A stretch of DNA of 64,000 nucleotides from the NCBI GenBank assembly GCA_038373865.1, contig JAXGGA010001049.1:62001-126000 (forward strand), in the 5' to 3' direction. The position numbers were made by a program, and so were the translations under genes. Source of the stretch: Uloborus plumipes (taxonomy: Eukaryota; Arthropoda; Arachnida; Araneae; Uloboridae). Below are positions 48,818 to 61,109 of the stretch, piece after piece. The notes below the pieces were generated by a model that was not told where the DNA came from, searched no databases, and saw only the letters and a program-made list of their open reading frames with translations. Position 1 is the first letter of the stretch, and each line of letters opens with the position of its first letter.

Positions 48818-49648
48818 GTGTTTTTTCTCGTTTTTAATTTTAGTTTTTAAAAATTTGTCAATGCCTCAGACCAGGACCTTTTTTTATTGAATTAAAAATG
48901 TTTAAAAAATAAGTAAGAAAATACATAAACTAATTAAATTTTAAGTCACAGTTAATTTTCAATATGTCCAAACTTTTTATGAAACAATTCAAAAGTAAAA
49001 AAGTATGTTCAAAGTTGAAAGGTATGTAAAATTTGGGGCTTTGCCGTTTTTCTTAAAAGTGTTTAAAAAAGTGGCCGCTTAAGAAGTAAAGTTTATTTCA
49101 CGAAGAACCTGGAAAAAAATAATAATAATAACAATTTAAATAAACAAATAAAAACGTAAGTTAGTGAAATAAAGTCAATAGTTAAAAAATATCAATAAAA
49201 ATGTTAATATAAAAATTTGAACATCTTAATACAGATTTCAATCATTTCTTACTAAGCGGAAAAATTATATGATAGGAAGATTAAAATGCATTTTGAGTGC
49301 AAAATAAGTGGGGACAGAAAGCTGACACACATCTGCATACATCTTTGTGAAACACGAAAAAAAAAAAACCTCTCCCCCCCTCTCACAACAAGCTCTCTAG
49401 ATTTTTTTTATCCATGGTATTATATTTCTGAGCTGTTTAGTTATATTGTATAAAATTTCTATCAAATTATTCCCAATATCATGAAAGATGTTCTTAAAAT
49501 TTATCAAAAAATGGTCTGGAGTTGGTGCACTTGACGACACTCCCTGGTATCTACCGTTTCCACTCAATTCTAGATTAATCGTAGGAGAAAAAAAAGTTGC
49601 TTCTGTTATACAGTATATCATTCCTGAATGATGTTTTTGTGCATACAA

Positions 49649-49683
<35 letters not shown>

Positions 49684-49720
49684 CAAATGGAAAAAAAAAA
49701 CAAGAAAGCAAGACACTTGC
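48818..49720. other. Gene B intron 1, 5' end
   Basis: No gene. Ends at the GC donor of the CLIP-like exon. Contains a (TAA)n microsatellite at about 49651-49680 and a C-run near 49374-49382. Confidence 0.6.
49651..49680. repeat. (TAA)n microsatellite
   Basis: About ten uninterrupted ATA/TAA units, 40 bases downstream (in gene sense) of the CLIP-like exon's donor. Confidence 0.9.
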
Positions 49721-49891
49721 CTGGTTCATTCACTAGATTGATGAGGGATGGAACAATATTCCTTGGGACGCAACAACTCCAAAGCAATCCTCCGTTGCAT
49801 AAGTCAACAGGGCGTTGACCTTGGAAAACGCAACCCAGACCAATGTTGCATTGGTATCGGGTTCCTTCGTAATTGCAACCAGATGGAAGAG
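49721..49891 (-). CDS. Gene B exon encoding a six-cysteine CLIP-like module
   Basis: Two bases, 56 codons and one base. LPSGCNYEGTRYQC, NIGLGC, VFQGQRPVDLC, then NGGLLWSCCVPRN. Cysteine spacing is C-x8-C-x5-C-x10-C-x7-CC, ending in the CC pair typical of CLIP domains, followed by a 16-residue linker to the activation exon. Such modules regulate arthropod clotting, melanisation and developmental proteases. Acceptor TTTTTCTTCTAG. The donor is AG|GCAAGT, a GC-AG intron of 9,589 bp; reading frame and phase (G|AA) support it. The exon lies between the two inverted transposon arms. Confidence 0.9.
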
Positions 49892-50741
49892 CTAGAAGAA
49901 AAATCGAAAATACATAATTGTTCTTTACTTCGTGTGTGTCAAAAGCAAAACAATCAACAATAGATGAATTTGAAAAACCTTTGATTACCCTTTAGATCTT
50001 GAAAAGGTAATTATTAAATTAATGGGTTGCAAATTTTTATGGTGCATACAACTGTGACTAAATTTTTAGTTTTTCTTAAGAAAAAATTGAAATGCGTCTT
50101 AACTTCAATATTAGTAGGATTTTACATACAGTAAGAAACTGTTGTGTCGTTTTTTCTATTACTAGTCTTAGGAGAAAACGGGGTGATATTTACGACTAAA
50201 GGTCGGAAAAATACGAAAAAGTCGAAACTAAAATTGCAATTTTCATGATTATACAGGTTCTTAATTTAAAAACCTCAGAGTCTTGTGCACTTTCATCTTT
50301 TCTTTACCAATTTGACTATACATATATTTAAATAGAAGTGAAAACAAAAACAGCATCCTTATTAAATGATTTTTATCTAAGAGCAATTACATGTATGTAC
50401 AAATATAAAAAAAAAAGAAGACAATGGTTTGATGAACTCAGTCATTTGCTAAGTTTGGATGATTAAGTCTGTTCAAAAAATTGAGAAACAGAGGAAAATG
50501 AGTATTAATTTATTACTTTTCCTACTCTAGGTGAACGAATGATTAGAATTCTCTGCTTAAGAGCTTCTCGACGGATTTAATCAAAAAACTCTCTGTAGCC
50601 ATTGAAAGAGTTGTTGCACCACTGCCGTACGCCACTCATCTCAGATGTTTTAGTAGTTTCACAAAGGGGTTTTTCTTCATTTTTAGCTTAAGTAAAACCC
50701 CTTCAGGGGGGTCTTAAAGGGAATAAAGGGTTTGACAGCTC

Positions 50742-50801
<60 letters not shown>

Positions 50802-52054
50802 CTGCATTTAAAAATATTTTTCTATTTGGATTAGCATTTACTTGGCATTTTGCAATATGTATTAGTAATTAGTTCGAATTAGTTTACATGAAATCGATCA
50901 TCTCGTAGTAGTTACATTTATCTTTTAAAAACTAGCAAGTATATAGAATGAATTTTTATGCATTTTTGATCCATTCTACAAATTGGAATAGAATGATAAT
51001 TCATGAAAAAGCAAGTGACAAATGTCTGAAAATAAATATATTAAAATAAAAAGAAGAAAAAAAAAAGGTTTAGTAAAGCAGTGCATAATCTAAAATCTTG
51101 CTTGTGTTAAATGAAAATGAAGAATTGGCTCTTAAAAAATAATACAAAACTACGTTCAGTTTTTAGAATTATGTCAATGCATGCTGCTGTCAGTTGCGCC
51201 CCGATAGGAGATCACGGGCGGTCGCTATGACCTTCCAAAAATTTAAAGCATTTTAAAAATTGCAGTTTTAGCTTTTCATTACAAAAATTGCATTTTTTAC
51301 ATTCAATGACGCTTTAAGGTATGGTAACTTGGGTTTAAAAAATCGAAACATTTTTTTTTGCTTAATTTGAAAGTACAATGTCTACTGTAAAAATTTCAGA
51401 CAGAAATTCAAAATATTTCGGGAGTTATAACGAGTTTCCTAGAGTGCCTCGGAGTTTGTTGTGGAACTTTAAACGCCTTTTTCTCCAAACAGTGTTTTTC
51501 TGGTCGGCCCGGGTCCTAACTTTTTTTTTATTGAACCGATTGCTTTCAAATTTTAACAGGCTGTTCTATACACTTATAGTTCTCGTCGGTACTAACGAGA
51601 ATATTTTTCATTCCTAACTTTTCATTTTACAACCCTTTCTTTGCTAAAATATAAGTCCGCCATTTTGTTAGTTACCCTTGAAATTTAACTTCAGTAGTTC
51701 CGACCAGAATGACATGTCTATAGATTAAGAGTAATCAAGAATATTTGATTTCAGATAACATCAAGAGCCAAAATCACACGGGCCACCCACGTGCATTTTT
51801 TTTTTTTTTTTTGAGGTTCCAACTTCGAGTGACAATAATAATAGTAATAAACTATTAAATTTTTCAAATATTTTTTTTTTCAATATGTAAATAAAAACAC
51901 TCTTAATATTCAAGAAAATTCATTTTTATTTTCCAATAAAAAACCACCCTCCAAAGAAGTCATGAAAATAGGCATAAGTTACCAGACTACTACCTTAATG
52001 TCTCTTCACATTAGATGCAAGAACCTATTTGGGTATGCTCGAATTTCATCATTT
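49892..52054. other. Upstream of the CLIP-like exon
   Basis: Expected to contain an intron and possibly the 5' exon of gene B, but I could not identify one. An A51 tract occupies 50747-50797. Sequence at 51180-51540, including GGTCGGCCCGGGTCCTAAC, resembles an interspersed repeat without visible ends. Confidence 0.5.
50747..50797. repeat. A51 homopolymer
   Basis: Fifty-one A after CCCCTC. It could be the tail of a retroposed copy, but I recognise no SINE or LINE body in front of it and no flanking duplication. Confidence 0.9.
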
Positions 52055-54045
52055 GGGCAATTCCATGCAAGTGTGGAAAAGCGTTGGAAAAATCAAATTA
52101 CAGCAATGCGTCTGTTTTGCATATTTTTTGGTTTAAAAATGTTCGAAGTTTATTACTTACACTAATTTTTTGTCAAGAATGTAGTATTTTTAGTTTTGGC
52201 AGCCCTTTGAAGTTGGAAATGGAATATTTAACTTTTGGCAAAGGAAATGGTCAATCTTTCAACGTTGGTAAGTTTCAATTTTTTTCTTTAGATAACTGTT
52301 TTAAAGGAAGAATATTGATTATTACACTTTAATTCATTATTGTGAATTGCTAAAACGAGTGTTTTCACGTAAATTAAGTGATTTATGCAAACTTCAAAAA
52401 TGCACTGTTCTATGTAACGTAAGTTACCAAAAACATGTTAAAGTTCATCATGTGCATAAAGAAAGGGCAATGCAATGTTAACAATGCTATATTTTCTATC
52501 TTATAAGTGTGTGTTAAGCAAATAGTTAAAGTTTTTTTTTAAATATTGTCTATTTAATTTTTTGTGCTACAATCAAAACGTGTAACGTAAGTTACCGACA
52601 TATGCAGGTAACGTAAGTTACCTAAGTAGAACTTAAATACTTGTGTTTATAAAGAAAGTAAATTGTGAAATAAACCTATGTGGTTAGTAGGAGTAATTTA
52701 TTCAAGAATTCTTTTAAATTTGTACTGTATTTACTTAATTTAAATTAATCATATTTCTTAAAATGTCTCTATTTGTTAATAAGATTACAATACACCTCTA
52801 TTATAAATTATATGTTTCTTTTTGGCTTTTGAGATATTAATTCTCTCTAAACAATATCACTGCATTCAGAATATTTAGGAGTAATGTACTATAAATTATT
52901 CAAAAATGACTTCTGTTATGTTTTAAAGTTATCAAATATGTTTTGGAAAAAACAAATACAAAAATATTTTATCTCTTACAGGTGAAATACATTTTATTCT
53001 GCATTAAAATGCCACTGAACTCTGCAGAAAAGATGCGCTGTAGAAGGGGTATGAGAAAAGTCATGTGGATATTACAGATTTATAAATAAAAGTCACTCTT
53101 GATGGTATTGAAATATGTTAGAAAAAAAAGCAAAATTTATCAAAAATACTTTCTGAAGATCCGCACATTGACAATGACTATTTAAGAACTAGAAATTAAC
53201 AAACTGTGGGGTTTCGTTTTGTTAAGTATTTTAAGAAACAAGAAGAAAAGCAGAGATAAAAGCTGGTGAATGGTGTGGGGAAGTGCAAAAATACATTGTA
53301 TCCTTGAGTTGTGACGATTATTGAAGAAAACGAGTTTAAAATATAAGTAATAGTTGCTGTTGGAACCAATTAGAAATGGCCAGAAACGACAGATGAAATT
53401 TATTATATTCAAGAAAACATGATACGAAAAATTGAATTACTTGAACTTGTTAATAACAGCGGCCAGTATAGATTTACGTCTTATGTTATTTAATATTTTT
53501 GATTGGTCATTGAGTTTGATATTAAATTTTTGTAAATTTAATTCATAATTGCTAATTTTCAATATTTCGATCTAAACTAAGCTGTAATTTCCATTCATTA
53601 ATTTTTGCAATAAAGATATGCTTGTAAGTAAATTTTGTAAGGTAAGTTACTGTAACGTAAGTAACCAAGTTAAAAATTCCCATAATTTTCAATTTTTTAA
53701 ATACATTTTTAAATTTATGAAAATATATTCCTAAGCATTATAAGGAACTGATAAATTATGCTTCAAACAAGAAAACAGCTGTAATAGAGCAGAAATTTGC
53801 CTCAGAACCAATTTTCATATTATGTCATTCCCTTTTTGTGTAACGCAAGTTACTGCCTTATCTTTGACTGCTAAATTTTGTAAAATTTAAATGCATCGAA
53901 TATTTTTGCATTTTAATTTTGCTTTCGACTGTCATTTTCATAGAATGCTTTCATACAAGGTTTGTATAACAAAATTTGTGTGTACTGAGGTGCTAAATTC
54001 AAAACAGTTGGCCGAAATGTAACGTAAGTTACCGTGGAATTGCCC
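52055..54045 (+). mobile_element. Unclassified 4-bp-TSD transposon, copy 2 (right inverted arm)
   Basis: 1,991 bp. Ends GGGCAATTCCATGCAAGTGT and, at the right, CCGTGGAATTGCCC, flanked by ATTT on both sides (52051-52054 and 54046-54049). GTAACGTAAGTTAC motifs lie near 52414, twice at 52581-52623, and near 53645, 53840 and 54016. Orientation is opposite to copy 1. Because the two copies have different target duplications (TGAA and ATTT), they are independent insertions, not a duplicated segment. Confidence 0.9.
53009..53460 (+). pseudogene. Decayed transposon protein, second copy
   Basis: Starts MPLNSAEKMRCRRGMRK at 53009, preceded by TCTCTTACAG that could be a splice acceptor. In shifting frames follow DPHIDNDYLRTRN, KNTLYP, WPETTDEIYY and ENMIRKIELLELVNNSGQY. 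These are the same blocks as in the - strand copy at 46960-47432, with partly different stops, so the deletion of the catalytic middle predates the spread of both copies. Confidence 0.55.
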
Positions 54046-55800
54046 ATTTGGTAAAATTCAAAGCTTCTTTTGACAAATTGAAACGCTTCAATTTCCCAAA
54101 AATTGATGTTGGGGTGCCTCTGGGTGTTGTGTTACTGTTATCCATTCACTGCTATTAAACTACTAGTCCTAATCACATGGAACAGATCCTATATCTCTAA
54201 CTGAGGGATTACAGAATATTAACTCGTGAAATGTTCATTTTACATTCAAAAACAGACAATCCCCCGTGGTGGCATTATTAGTTTTCCCTACAAAGAGTTA
54301 ATGCTTTATATATATAAAAAAATCAATGATAAATTTTCTTCAATTATTTAGTGATTTTGACCAAGTATATTTAATATTTAGCCGCACTGGTAAATTACTG
54401 GGAAAAATACTTTTTCTTAAAAAAAAATATTCTATGATATTTTATCTTACGCAAAAACGTTTGTAATCACTTTTGTTTTGAGAAAAAAATCTTTAAAAAT
54501 ATATAAATTCATTACTTGACCGTTTTGGTCAATTTCTGGCAAAGGCACTTACGCGAACCAGTGATTGACCACTCCATAATCAAAACATATGTTAGTAAAT
54601 AAATGATTTTTTAATTTTCTCAAAACAAACATAGATGATCTGCCTCTCACAATAAATACATCCGTAGTCGTAGTATTAAATTTAACAGCAGGTAATGCAC
54701 AATTAAACCTTTCACTCATTACACCTTTCACTTGTAGTAAAAGTGAATTTCTTGAAACTTCCTTTGTGGTTTTGTAAGTGTTCCACTGTAACCTACAATC
54801 AAAGCTTTAGTTACATATACATAAATTATAACAGAGCATCTCTTGGGATGCGAGAAATTTGTTCTAGAATTCAGATAAAGCATATCTACGTACTTTTTTT
54901 CCTTTTTTTCCCCTTTTTTAAAACATTTTTATGCTCGATTAGTCAGTTACTAGCAGACCATCCTACTTCTCGTAATTAAAACCAAGAAACTAGCTTTTCT
55001 TTACAACGTATAGTATTATCTACGGTATGTCAAGTGTTTTGAAAGAACGCAGCATGTAATAAACAAATAGTTCTTTCATTTTATAGTTGATTTTCTGTCA
55101 TTTTGCTATCGCTGTGCACATCAAACAAGTTATGTGTTTCACCTTTCACATCTATTGAACTACACTCCTCATTCCTTTTCAGCATTCTAGAAAAGAATTG
55201 CTCTACATTTTACTTGAGTGAGTTTTTACTCCTCTACAAACCTGATACTCGCAACAATCTGACACACAATCAATAGTTAGAAATATTAATATATATTTTT
55301 AGTAAACTTTGCAGTTAGGGTTAAAAAAGCTGCATATAGCTGAATTCAATTAAAATGAGTTAAAGACAAAACAAAGAAAATGGTGTCAAACATAAAAATT
55401 TTCAAGGAATTTCTATACTTTCTAGAACTGTACGAGGAACAGAAAGGACAGTGTTAGATATGCTGGTCTGGAAATAAAAACCATTTTTAGGTTTGCAAAA
55501 AAAAAAAAAAAGGACATTAAATGCAAAAGAGCTAATTGAAAATACTTTAAAACTTCAGTTCTGTGCTCATTGTTTGTAAGAATATGTCATGGATAAACCC
55601 ATTGCTATTTTATAAAAGATAAAGAAGCAGTTAAAAAAAGATTATTTCTTTTAAATAAATAAATAGCAAACTCTTAAGTTATATATAAATTACAAAGAAA
55701 ACTGTTGAGAGTATCTTCAGACTCTTTTTAATTTTGTTGAAAAAATTTCTAAAATTTTTTTTTTTTTTTTTTTCTGATTAATTGCACGAGAAAGATGTTC
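54046..55800. other. Non-coding segment
   Basis: AT-rich. The - strand frame 54549-54731 ends in a good donor-like GTAAGTG, but its sequence shows no signal peptide or protease similarity. A T18 run lies at about 55757-55774. No transposon could be bounded. Confidence 0.4.
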
Positions 55801-55840
55801 GTATATATAATTTTCGAGAGACTCTACATCGTTTGCCGTC

Positions 55841-56010
55841 TAACAGATGTCGCCACTGAAATAGTTAGCTTATTATTTAATAGATGGCGCCACTAAAGTA
55901 AAAACTTCTACGAATAAGAATTATTTTATCTCATCCAGGGAGTCTATAGGCTAAGGAGATAAATCTCCGCTTCCGAAAAGTGGCGATAATTTTTCACTTT
56001 TCTAGAGGGC
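55841..56010. repeat. Interspersed repeat fragments
   Basis: TAACAGATGTCGCCACTGAA and TAATAGATGGCGCCACTAAA lie 37 bases apart. The following GGAGATAAATCTCC, then GGCGATAATTTTTCACTTTT (55953-56003), recurs inverted at 62930-62997. The boundaries of the family are unknown. Confidence 0.55.
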
Positions 56011-56597
56011 GCTGTTCCGCGGTGGGTAACGCATTTTACGAGAATGTCGGTGTTTTCAGTGCAAATCCGAAAATTTTAAATTCGCCGGGAAAAATAGAAA
56101 ACTTTGAAAATAAATTATAATCTTTTGTACATGATTACTATGCATACTGAAGATTAAGCTATCGTGAATCAGAAAGTTCTAAAGAGCTTGGATTTTGAGA
56201 AAAAAAATCTTTTTCTTAATGCATCGGCGAAGGCCCTGCGTCGTCTGCTAAGCTATCGGCCGTATTGGCGTGGGCGTGGTTTCAGAATTTACGTGTTATT
56301 CGCGTAAATTTCTATTATGCTGAGACTCTAGTAATTACTTCTATTACTTTGCACTAAAAGATATTTATTTCGGAGAATCATAGCGTAATTGGATTCGGGT
56401 TAATAAAGAGCAAATGAGCAAAATAATCGTTTTAAAATAGATTATATATATAAAATGGACTTTCTCTCGCGAAACTCAGCTTTAACTTGCAAATTTTTTC
56501 TCAAATAAACTGACGTCCTCATTTTCTGCTTCGATAAATTTGTTTAAAGGTTAATTTTTTTCGATCGGCAATTTTTCAATTTGAATGAAGTAAATGT

Positions 56598-56759
56598 TCG
56601 TATGTTTTATATTATACAAATCAAAATAAATAAGTGCATAATTTTTGTGGATTTAATACCAAAGTCTATTTGGGGGGGGGGGGCATTACGCCCCCCTCCC
56701 GGCTTTGGGAAAAAAATGTATTTTCATATAAGTGGGAGTGGTTTTTGTTGTTTTCGAGG
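56598..56759 (+). repeat. Repeat family Y, copy 1
   Basis: From TTTATATTATACAAATCAAA to AAGTGGGAGTGGTTTTTGTT. About 90% similar by eye to 57430-57585. Both contain a G-run followed by CCCCC...CCCGGCTTTG, so each can fold on itself (G12 at 56672-56683 against the C-rich part). Confidence 0.8.
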
Positions 56760-57429
56760 AAATTTGCTTTGATTTTACACCCTTTTATCCCCCCACCCCT
56801 GGAAAAATTTGAAATGAAGGGCGACAAGGTGTATAGAATTCGAGGTAACTCCCCTACCCCCATCCCTGCATTTTCAAGCATACCTTTCCGTAGTTTATAA
56901 TTTAAAAAAAAAAAATGAAAATTGCGATGCAATCCATTTTAACTCCTATATTTACTAATAATTACTGTTATGACCTCCACTCTTTACCAGTTAAGTAAAT
57001 TCTGGCTGCAAATTTTTTTTCAAATCCAAACTGTTTTATATGTTCAACATGAAAAAATTGTATGGTGCAAAATGTATTGAAAATTGCTTAGGAGCTGTTC
57101 ATAAATCTCGCTTTTTCCCAATATTTTAAACCCCTTTGAAACAAAGTGTCGCAGTTCTCTTTAACCCTTACCCATTTGTCACATGTCACACTACTTTTCA
57201 GAAACATATTTCTATAAAATATGCAATGTCACACTTCTTGTTACCCCACCTTCCTTCTTGTCACTAACTGTCACAATTTCATGAAACCCTTTCCTCCCCC
57301 AAAATGTTACTTCATTTGTGAATAGCGCCACATTTTCAAGAGTTTTGTTGACACATAACATACCAAAAGGTTTTAATGTCACAAAATACCATCATAATAC
57401 CTAGCATTAGCCGACATGCCGCAAAATGT

Positions 57430-57585
57430 ATGTGTTCTATACTTTATATTATACAAATCAAAATAAGTAAGTGCATAATTTCTGTGAATTTAATACCTAA
57501 GTCTATTGGGGGGGGGGGTCAATACCCCCTCACCCGGCTTTGTGAAATCAATGTATTTTCATATAAGTGGGAGTGGTTTTTGTTG
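57430..57585 (+). repeat. Repeat family Y, copy 2
   Basis: Direct copy of 56598-56759 about 830 bases downstream, with its own G11 run. Sequences between the two copies are not obviously duplicated. Confidence 0.8.
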
Positions 57586-58196
57586 TTAATAAGAAATATT
57601 GAAAATAATAAATTGTAAATAAGTAATTGTAATAATTGTTTGTAAATAAGAAATATTGAAATAAAATTTCTAAAAAAGTAGCATCTAAATGATATATACA
57701 GCGGAATAAAACTTTAAAAAATGATTTCTCATTTTGAGCTCAGCTGCAGATTCACCTTTTCTGCTTCGCACAACAGAATAGATCATTTTAAAAGAACTGT
57801 TGGCCCTGCTTAAACGAATACTGTCGATTTCAAGAAATATTATTTGATTAAGCGAGATATTTGTTTAAGCGGTGATCTTTAACATTGCATCTATGGTATT
57901 GGTTCCTGGATGTTTTATTTGTATGAGCGGGTATTCGTTTATCCGTTACCAGATTCTGCGGAGAAAACAGTATTATATTAAACAGATTAATTTTTTCAAA
58001 ATATTAATAAACTATAACAAGATATCAAACCACCATGATTTTTTTCATCTTGGAAACTTGTAATTTATTGGTTTGTTTTTGAGAAAGAGGTCACTTTGGG
58101 AATTTATTATAATTTTTCCTAGCACTGGTTTGCTTTGCGGTTGAAACTGAGAGTAGAAATTTACTTTGATTTTGTTGCAAAATGAATCTTGAATTA

Positions 58197-58265
58197 TCCA
58201 GCATGCCGAAAAATGAGAATTTTTAGGCTGCTGGTCAACCTCACTTTTTCCGGCATGCTGGCTAA
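58197..58265. repeat. Inverted repeat CCAGCATGCCG / CGGCATGCTGG
   Basis: Eleven-base perfect arms separated by about 40 bases. ATTATCCAGCATGCCG is the kind of sequence found at pogo/Tigger ends, so this may be the remains of a small element. Confidence 0.6.
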
Positions 58266-58502
58266 CGCGGGGTAATATGATACATAATAGATGACACATT
58301 ATTCATCCTTGTAGCGACAACATTTTTTCTAAGGAATGTCAGATTTATTCGTCACCTCTTTTATATGAAGAAATACTTTTGCAGGGGATATTTTCAATCA
58401 TCAGATCACTTAATGGTGTTTCCCCCTCTGTTTTTCCAAAATATTAGTCGGTAAACAGTGGACAATCGTAAAATGCAGAAAAACTTCTAATGTGATTGTG
58501 TA

Positions 58503-58555
58503 AGCCTGGTATTAAATCCGTATAAATAATGCACTTACTTATTTTGGTTTTGTGT
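58503..58555 (-). repeat. Repeat family Y, inverted fragment
   Basis: The reverse complement reads ACAAAACCAAAATAAGTAAG, then TGCAT...GGATTTAATACC, matching the left half of the two direct copies at 56598 and 57430. Confidence 0.65.
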
Positions 58556-58703
58556 AACATGAAAACATACAAGTATTTATTTCACAATAAGCTAATAAAA
58601 AAACAGCTTCTAAAATTCTTAATGCATCGTGATGCATAAATCTTTCCGAAGTAATGATGAAAGAATAAATTTCAGCGGAAACAAGTCATGCTTTTGAATA
58701 CAC

Positions 58704-59166
58704 CAGAGATTCTCAAACATTTTTCCTCCGTGGATCCTTACCAGATTTTGTCCGTTGCTCGTGAACCATCCATCTAGGCATAGTTCCAAAATTAGGAAAG
58801 AAATGCAATGTTTTTAGCATTTCAAAAAAGAAAAAAATGTGCGGTAAAAATTGCGTTGGACACTATATTGCACATATAGAATGACTAAATGTTTGTATAA
58901 CTTGCTTAAATGACATCGAGGCTGGTGAACCCGTGGGGGTCCATGTGGATCATTTTAGGAACCCAAGGGAGGATCAAGCTTTTGGAAAGGGAGGGGGGTC
59001 ATTTTTGGAAAGGGAGGGGTCAAAGTGCAATTTTCATGTGAGAACCGGGGCTATTTTGCAATATTGTTGAAATATAAATCAAAAATGCAGTTTTAGGCAA
59101 TATTTGGTCCTTTAAGGAAGAGGTCACACCCCTCCACCTCTGGATCCACACATGTGAAAACCACTA
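58704..59166. mobile_element. hAT MITE
   Basis: Inverted ends CAGAGATTCTCAAACAT and TAGTGGTTTTCACATGT, each followed by GTGGATCC at similar distance. The flanks GAATACAC and GTATAAAC match at 6 of 8 positions. 463 bp, no transposase. The G-rich interior (about 58970-59030) reads GGGAGGGG repeatedly. Confidence 0.65.
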
Positions 59167-61052
59167 GTATAAACCAAGAAAGTTAATAAAAGCCCAAATA
59201 ATGGTGGCACAGCTCATTTCGAAAATGTTTCACCAAACTAGTCAAAACAGCAAAGCATTTATTTTCTGGTCAAATGTTGCCGAAATCAATAACGTTGTTT
59301 TTAAATAAAGCAGTCCATTAAATAAAACTAATAGTTACATTAAAGTGAAAAAAAATCACCGAACAAATGAACTCAGCAATTAAATACAAAACCTTGGATG
59401 CGTCAGAAGGTCTATGAAACTGTTGGATAACTGTTCACTAGCGTTCTGCTTAATATGTTTCAAAAACTCTACCTTAAAATGTACAGTTTGATCCCTTTAA
59501 ATTGTTTTTTCAAAAATAAACATGTAAAGGCTAATTTAAAAGCAATTATTTGCCAAGAATACATAAACTAGAATTTAATATAGGAACATGCAGTAAACTT
59601 CTTATAACCTACTTATTGCCAGTGTTAAGTTCTCAGCAACTGATGGTTTTCAATTTCTGAAATTTATTTCACATGATAATATTTTCTCAATCCTATTTCA
59701 TTTTTTTTATTTTTTGCACTATTAAGAGTACATTTCATTGGTTATTACTCAAGTCTGTGCTAAGAACTAAACAAATGTGCAGAAAGTACATAATGAATGT
59801 TTTTAATAAAAACACTTTGAACTTGCTATACTTAGCACTCCAGATTTTTCAAGAGTATATTTGTATATGCAGTTCATATAATCTAACTGCAGAAAATTAT
59901 TTCTGTTCGAGTTTTGGAGCACATTTTGTTAGTTATATCATTTACGGTTATTGCCAAATACTGGAAAAGTTGATTTAAAACAATGCATTTTTTAAAATCA
60001 AGTGGAACATACTGTACTTAGTTTCTTGACGAAAATTTACATACATTTCAAGAAGGCGGGGGTGAATAAAATAGTAAATTCAACAAGTGTCTTTATTTTC
60101 CTTTTCATCATTAAGAGTATTTTATTATTTATGTTATAAAAAGTACAACAGTGGCCGCCACTTATATTAATCATGTTTGTTCTGAATAGTTTTGATTAAA
60201 AAAAACGTCTGATTCAATAATGTAGCTGATTTACTGAGGCTGGATTTTGATTTGTTTTTGACAATTTGATGCATTAAAGCGGGCTGATTCAATTAACCGC
60301 CTTCCATTGTACCAATAAGTAGTAAGTTAAAATCAATTGATATTTTGAATGAAAAAGCTTGCATGCACATTAAGCCTACACACAGTAAATATCAGTTCAC
60401 AAAACCTTGCAAAAATTAATTTTTGTGAATTAAAAAAATATTTGAAGGGAGAATGAGTACTGGATTAATGCGTTTAGAATGAATGTAACCCTATGGTATA
60501 CTAATTTTAGCCATTTAGGTGACTAAAAAGAAGGGTATTAAATCAAATTATGAAAGATACTGGAGTGCGCAACAAGTTCATAATAATGAATTGCTTATAA
60601 TATTGTTTTTTTTTTTTCTTGTAATGAAGTGTGGAACATAACAACATATTCAGACATTGTCGTGGGTACTGGCTTTGAGAAGAAATCATGACAGAATATA
60701 ACAAAAGTATCGGGACAAAAATTCGAACACTTTTAATATTTTTAAAGCCCATAGCGTACATATACACCAATACTGAGCATTTTATTATCTCAATATATCA
60801 TAATGAAAGAAACATCATCAGATGTTGCAATTTAGTTCATGGTTGATTTTATTTCCTTTTTTGTGCTGGAATATTGGCGTAAGATCACTTTTTTAATTTC
60901 AAGCCCTAAAAAGTAAATATTTTCAAAATTGGTGTTTCCTCCCCACCCCCTTCTCTTTTCTTTTAAAACCTAAGTCTCATTTTAAGTTTTCACAATAAAC
61001 TCTTCTAGCTCCTGTGATTTTTTTTTTGAATAAGGTGTTCAATCCTCTACCA
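59167..61052. other. Non-coding segment, no gene
   Basis: AT-rich. No exon, RNA gene or bounded repeat was seen. Confidence 0.5.
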
Positions 61053-61109
61053 TGTGTATGTAAATGCTTGTGGGCCATTCACGGTGTTGGACAAGAGAAT
61101 TGCTAAATA

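Larger units (their letters stand above)
31880..49891 (-). other. Gene B: CLIP-like/trypsin-like serine protease, gene model (6 exons, 5' end missing)
   Basis: Join on the - strand of 49721-49891, 40055-40131, 38799-38899, 36445-36713, 36174-36331 and 31880-32035: 309 visible residues plus stop, all junctions in frame. Order: six-Cys CLIP-like module (residues 5-40), linker, Cys58 and activation cleavage K67|I68 (GK|IVGGENA), protease domain with His112, Asp162 and Ser261. Asp255 (position 189) and Gly292 (226) predict Arg/Lys specificity. Cys58 probably bridges to the Cys of PVCLP after activation. The 136-201 cystine pair is absent on both sides, as in many clip-type proteases. It resembles arthropod proteases of the stubble/filzig/proclotting-enzyme group, likely secreted or membrane-anchored. 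Signal peptide and any further exons were not found. Confidence 0.9.

Noticed and set aside
50520..50797. Retroposed SINE or processed pseudogene ending in A51
   Set aside because: No RNA polymerase III promoter boxes, no coding similarity and no flanking direct repeats were seen.
54549..54731. Candidate first exon of gene B with a GTAAGTG donor on the - strand
   Set aside because: The frame that would splice in phase to the CLIP-like exon has only MEWSITGS after a stop, without a signal peptide.
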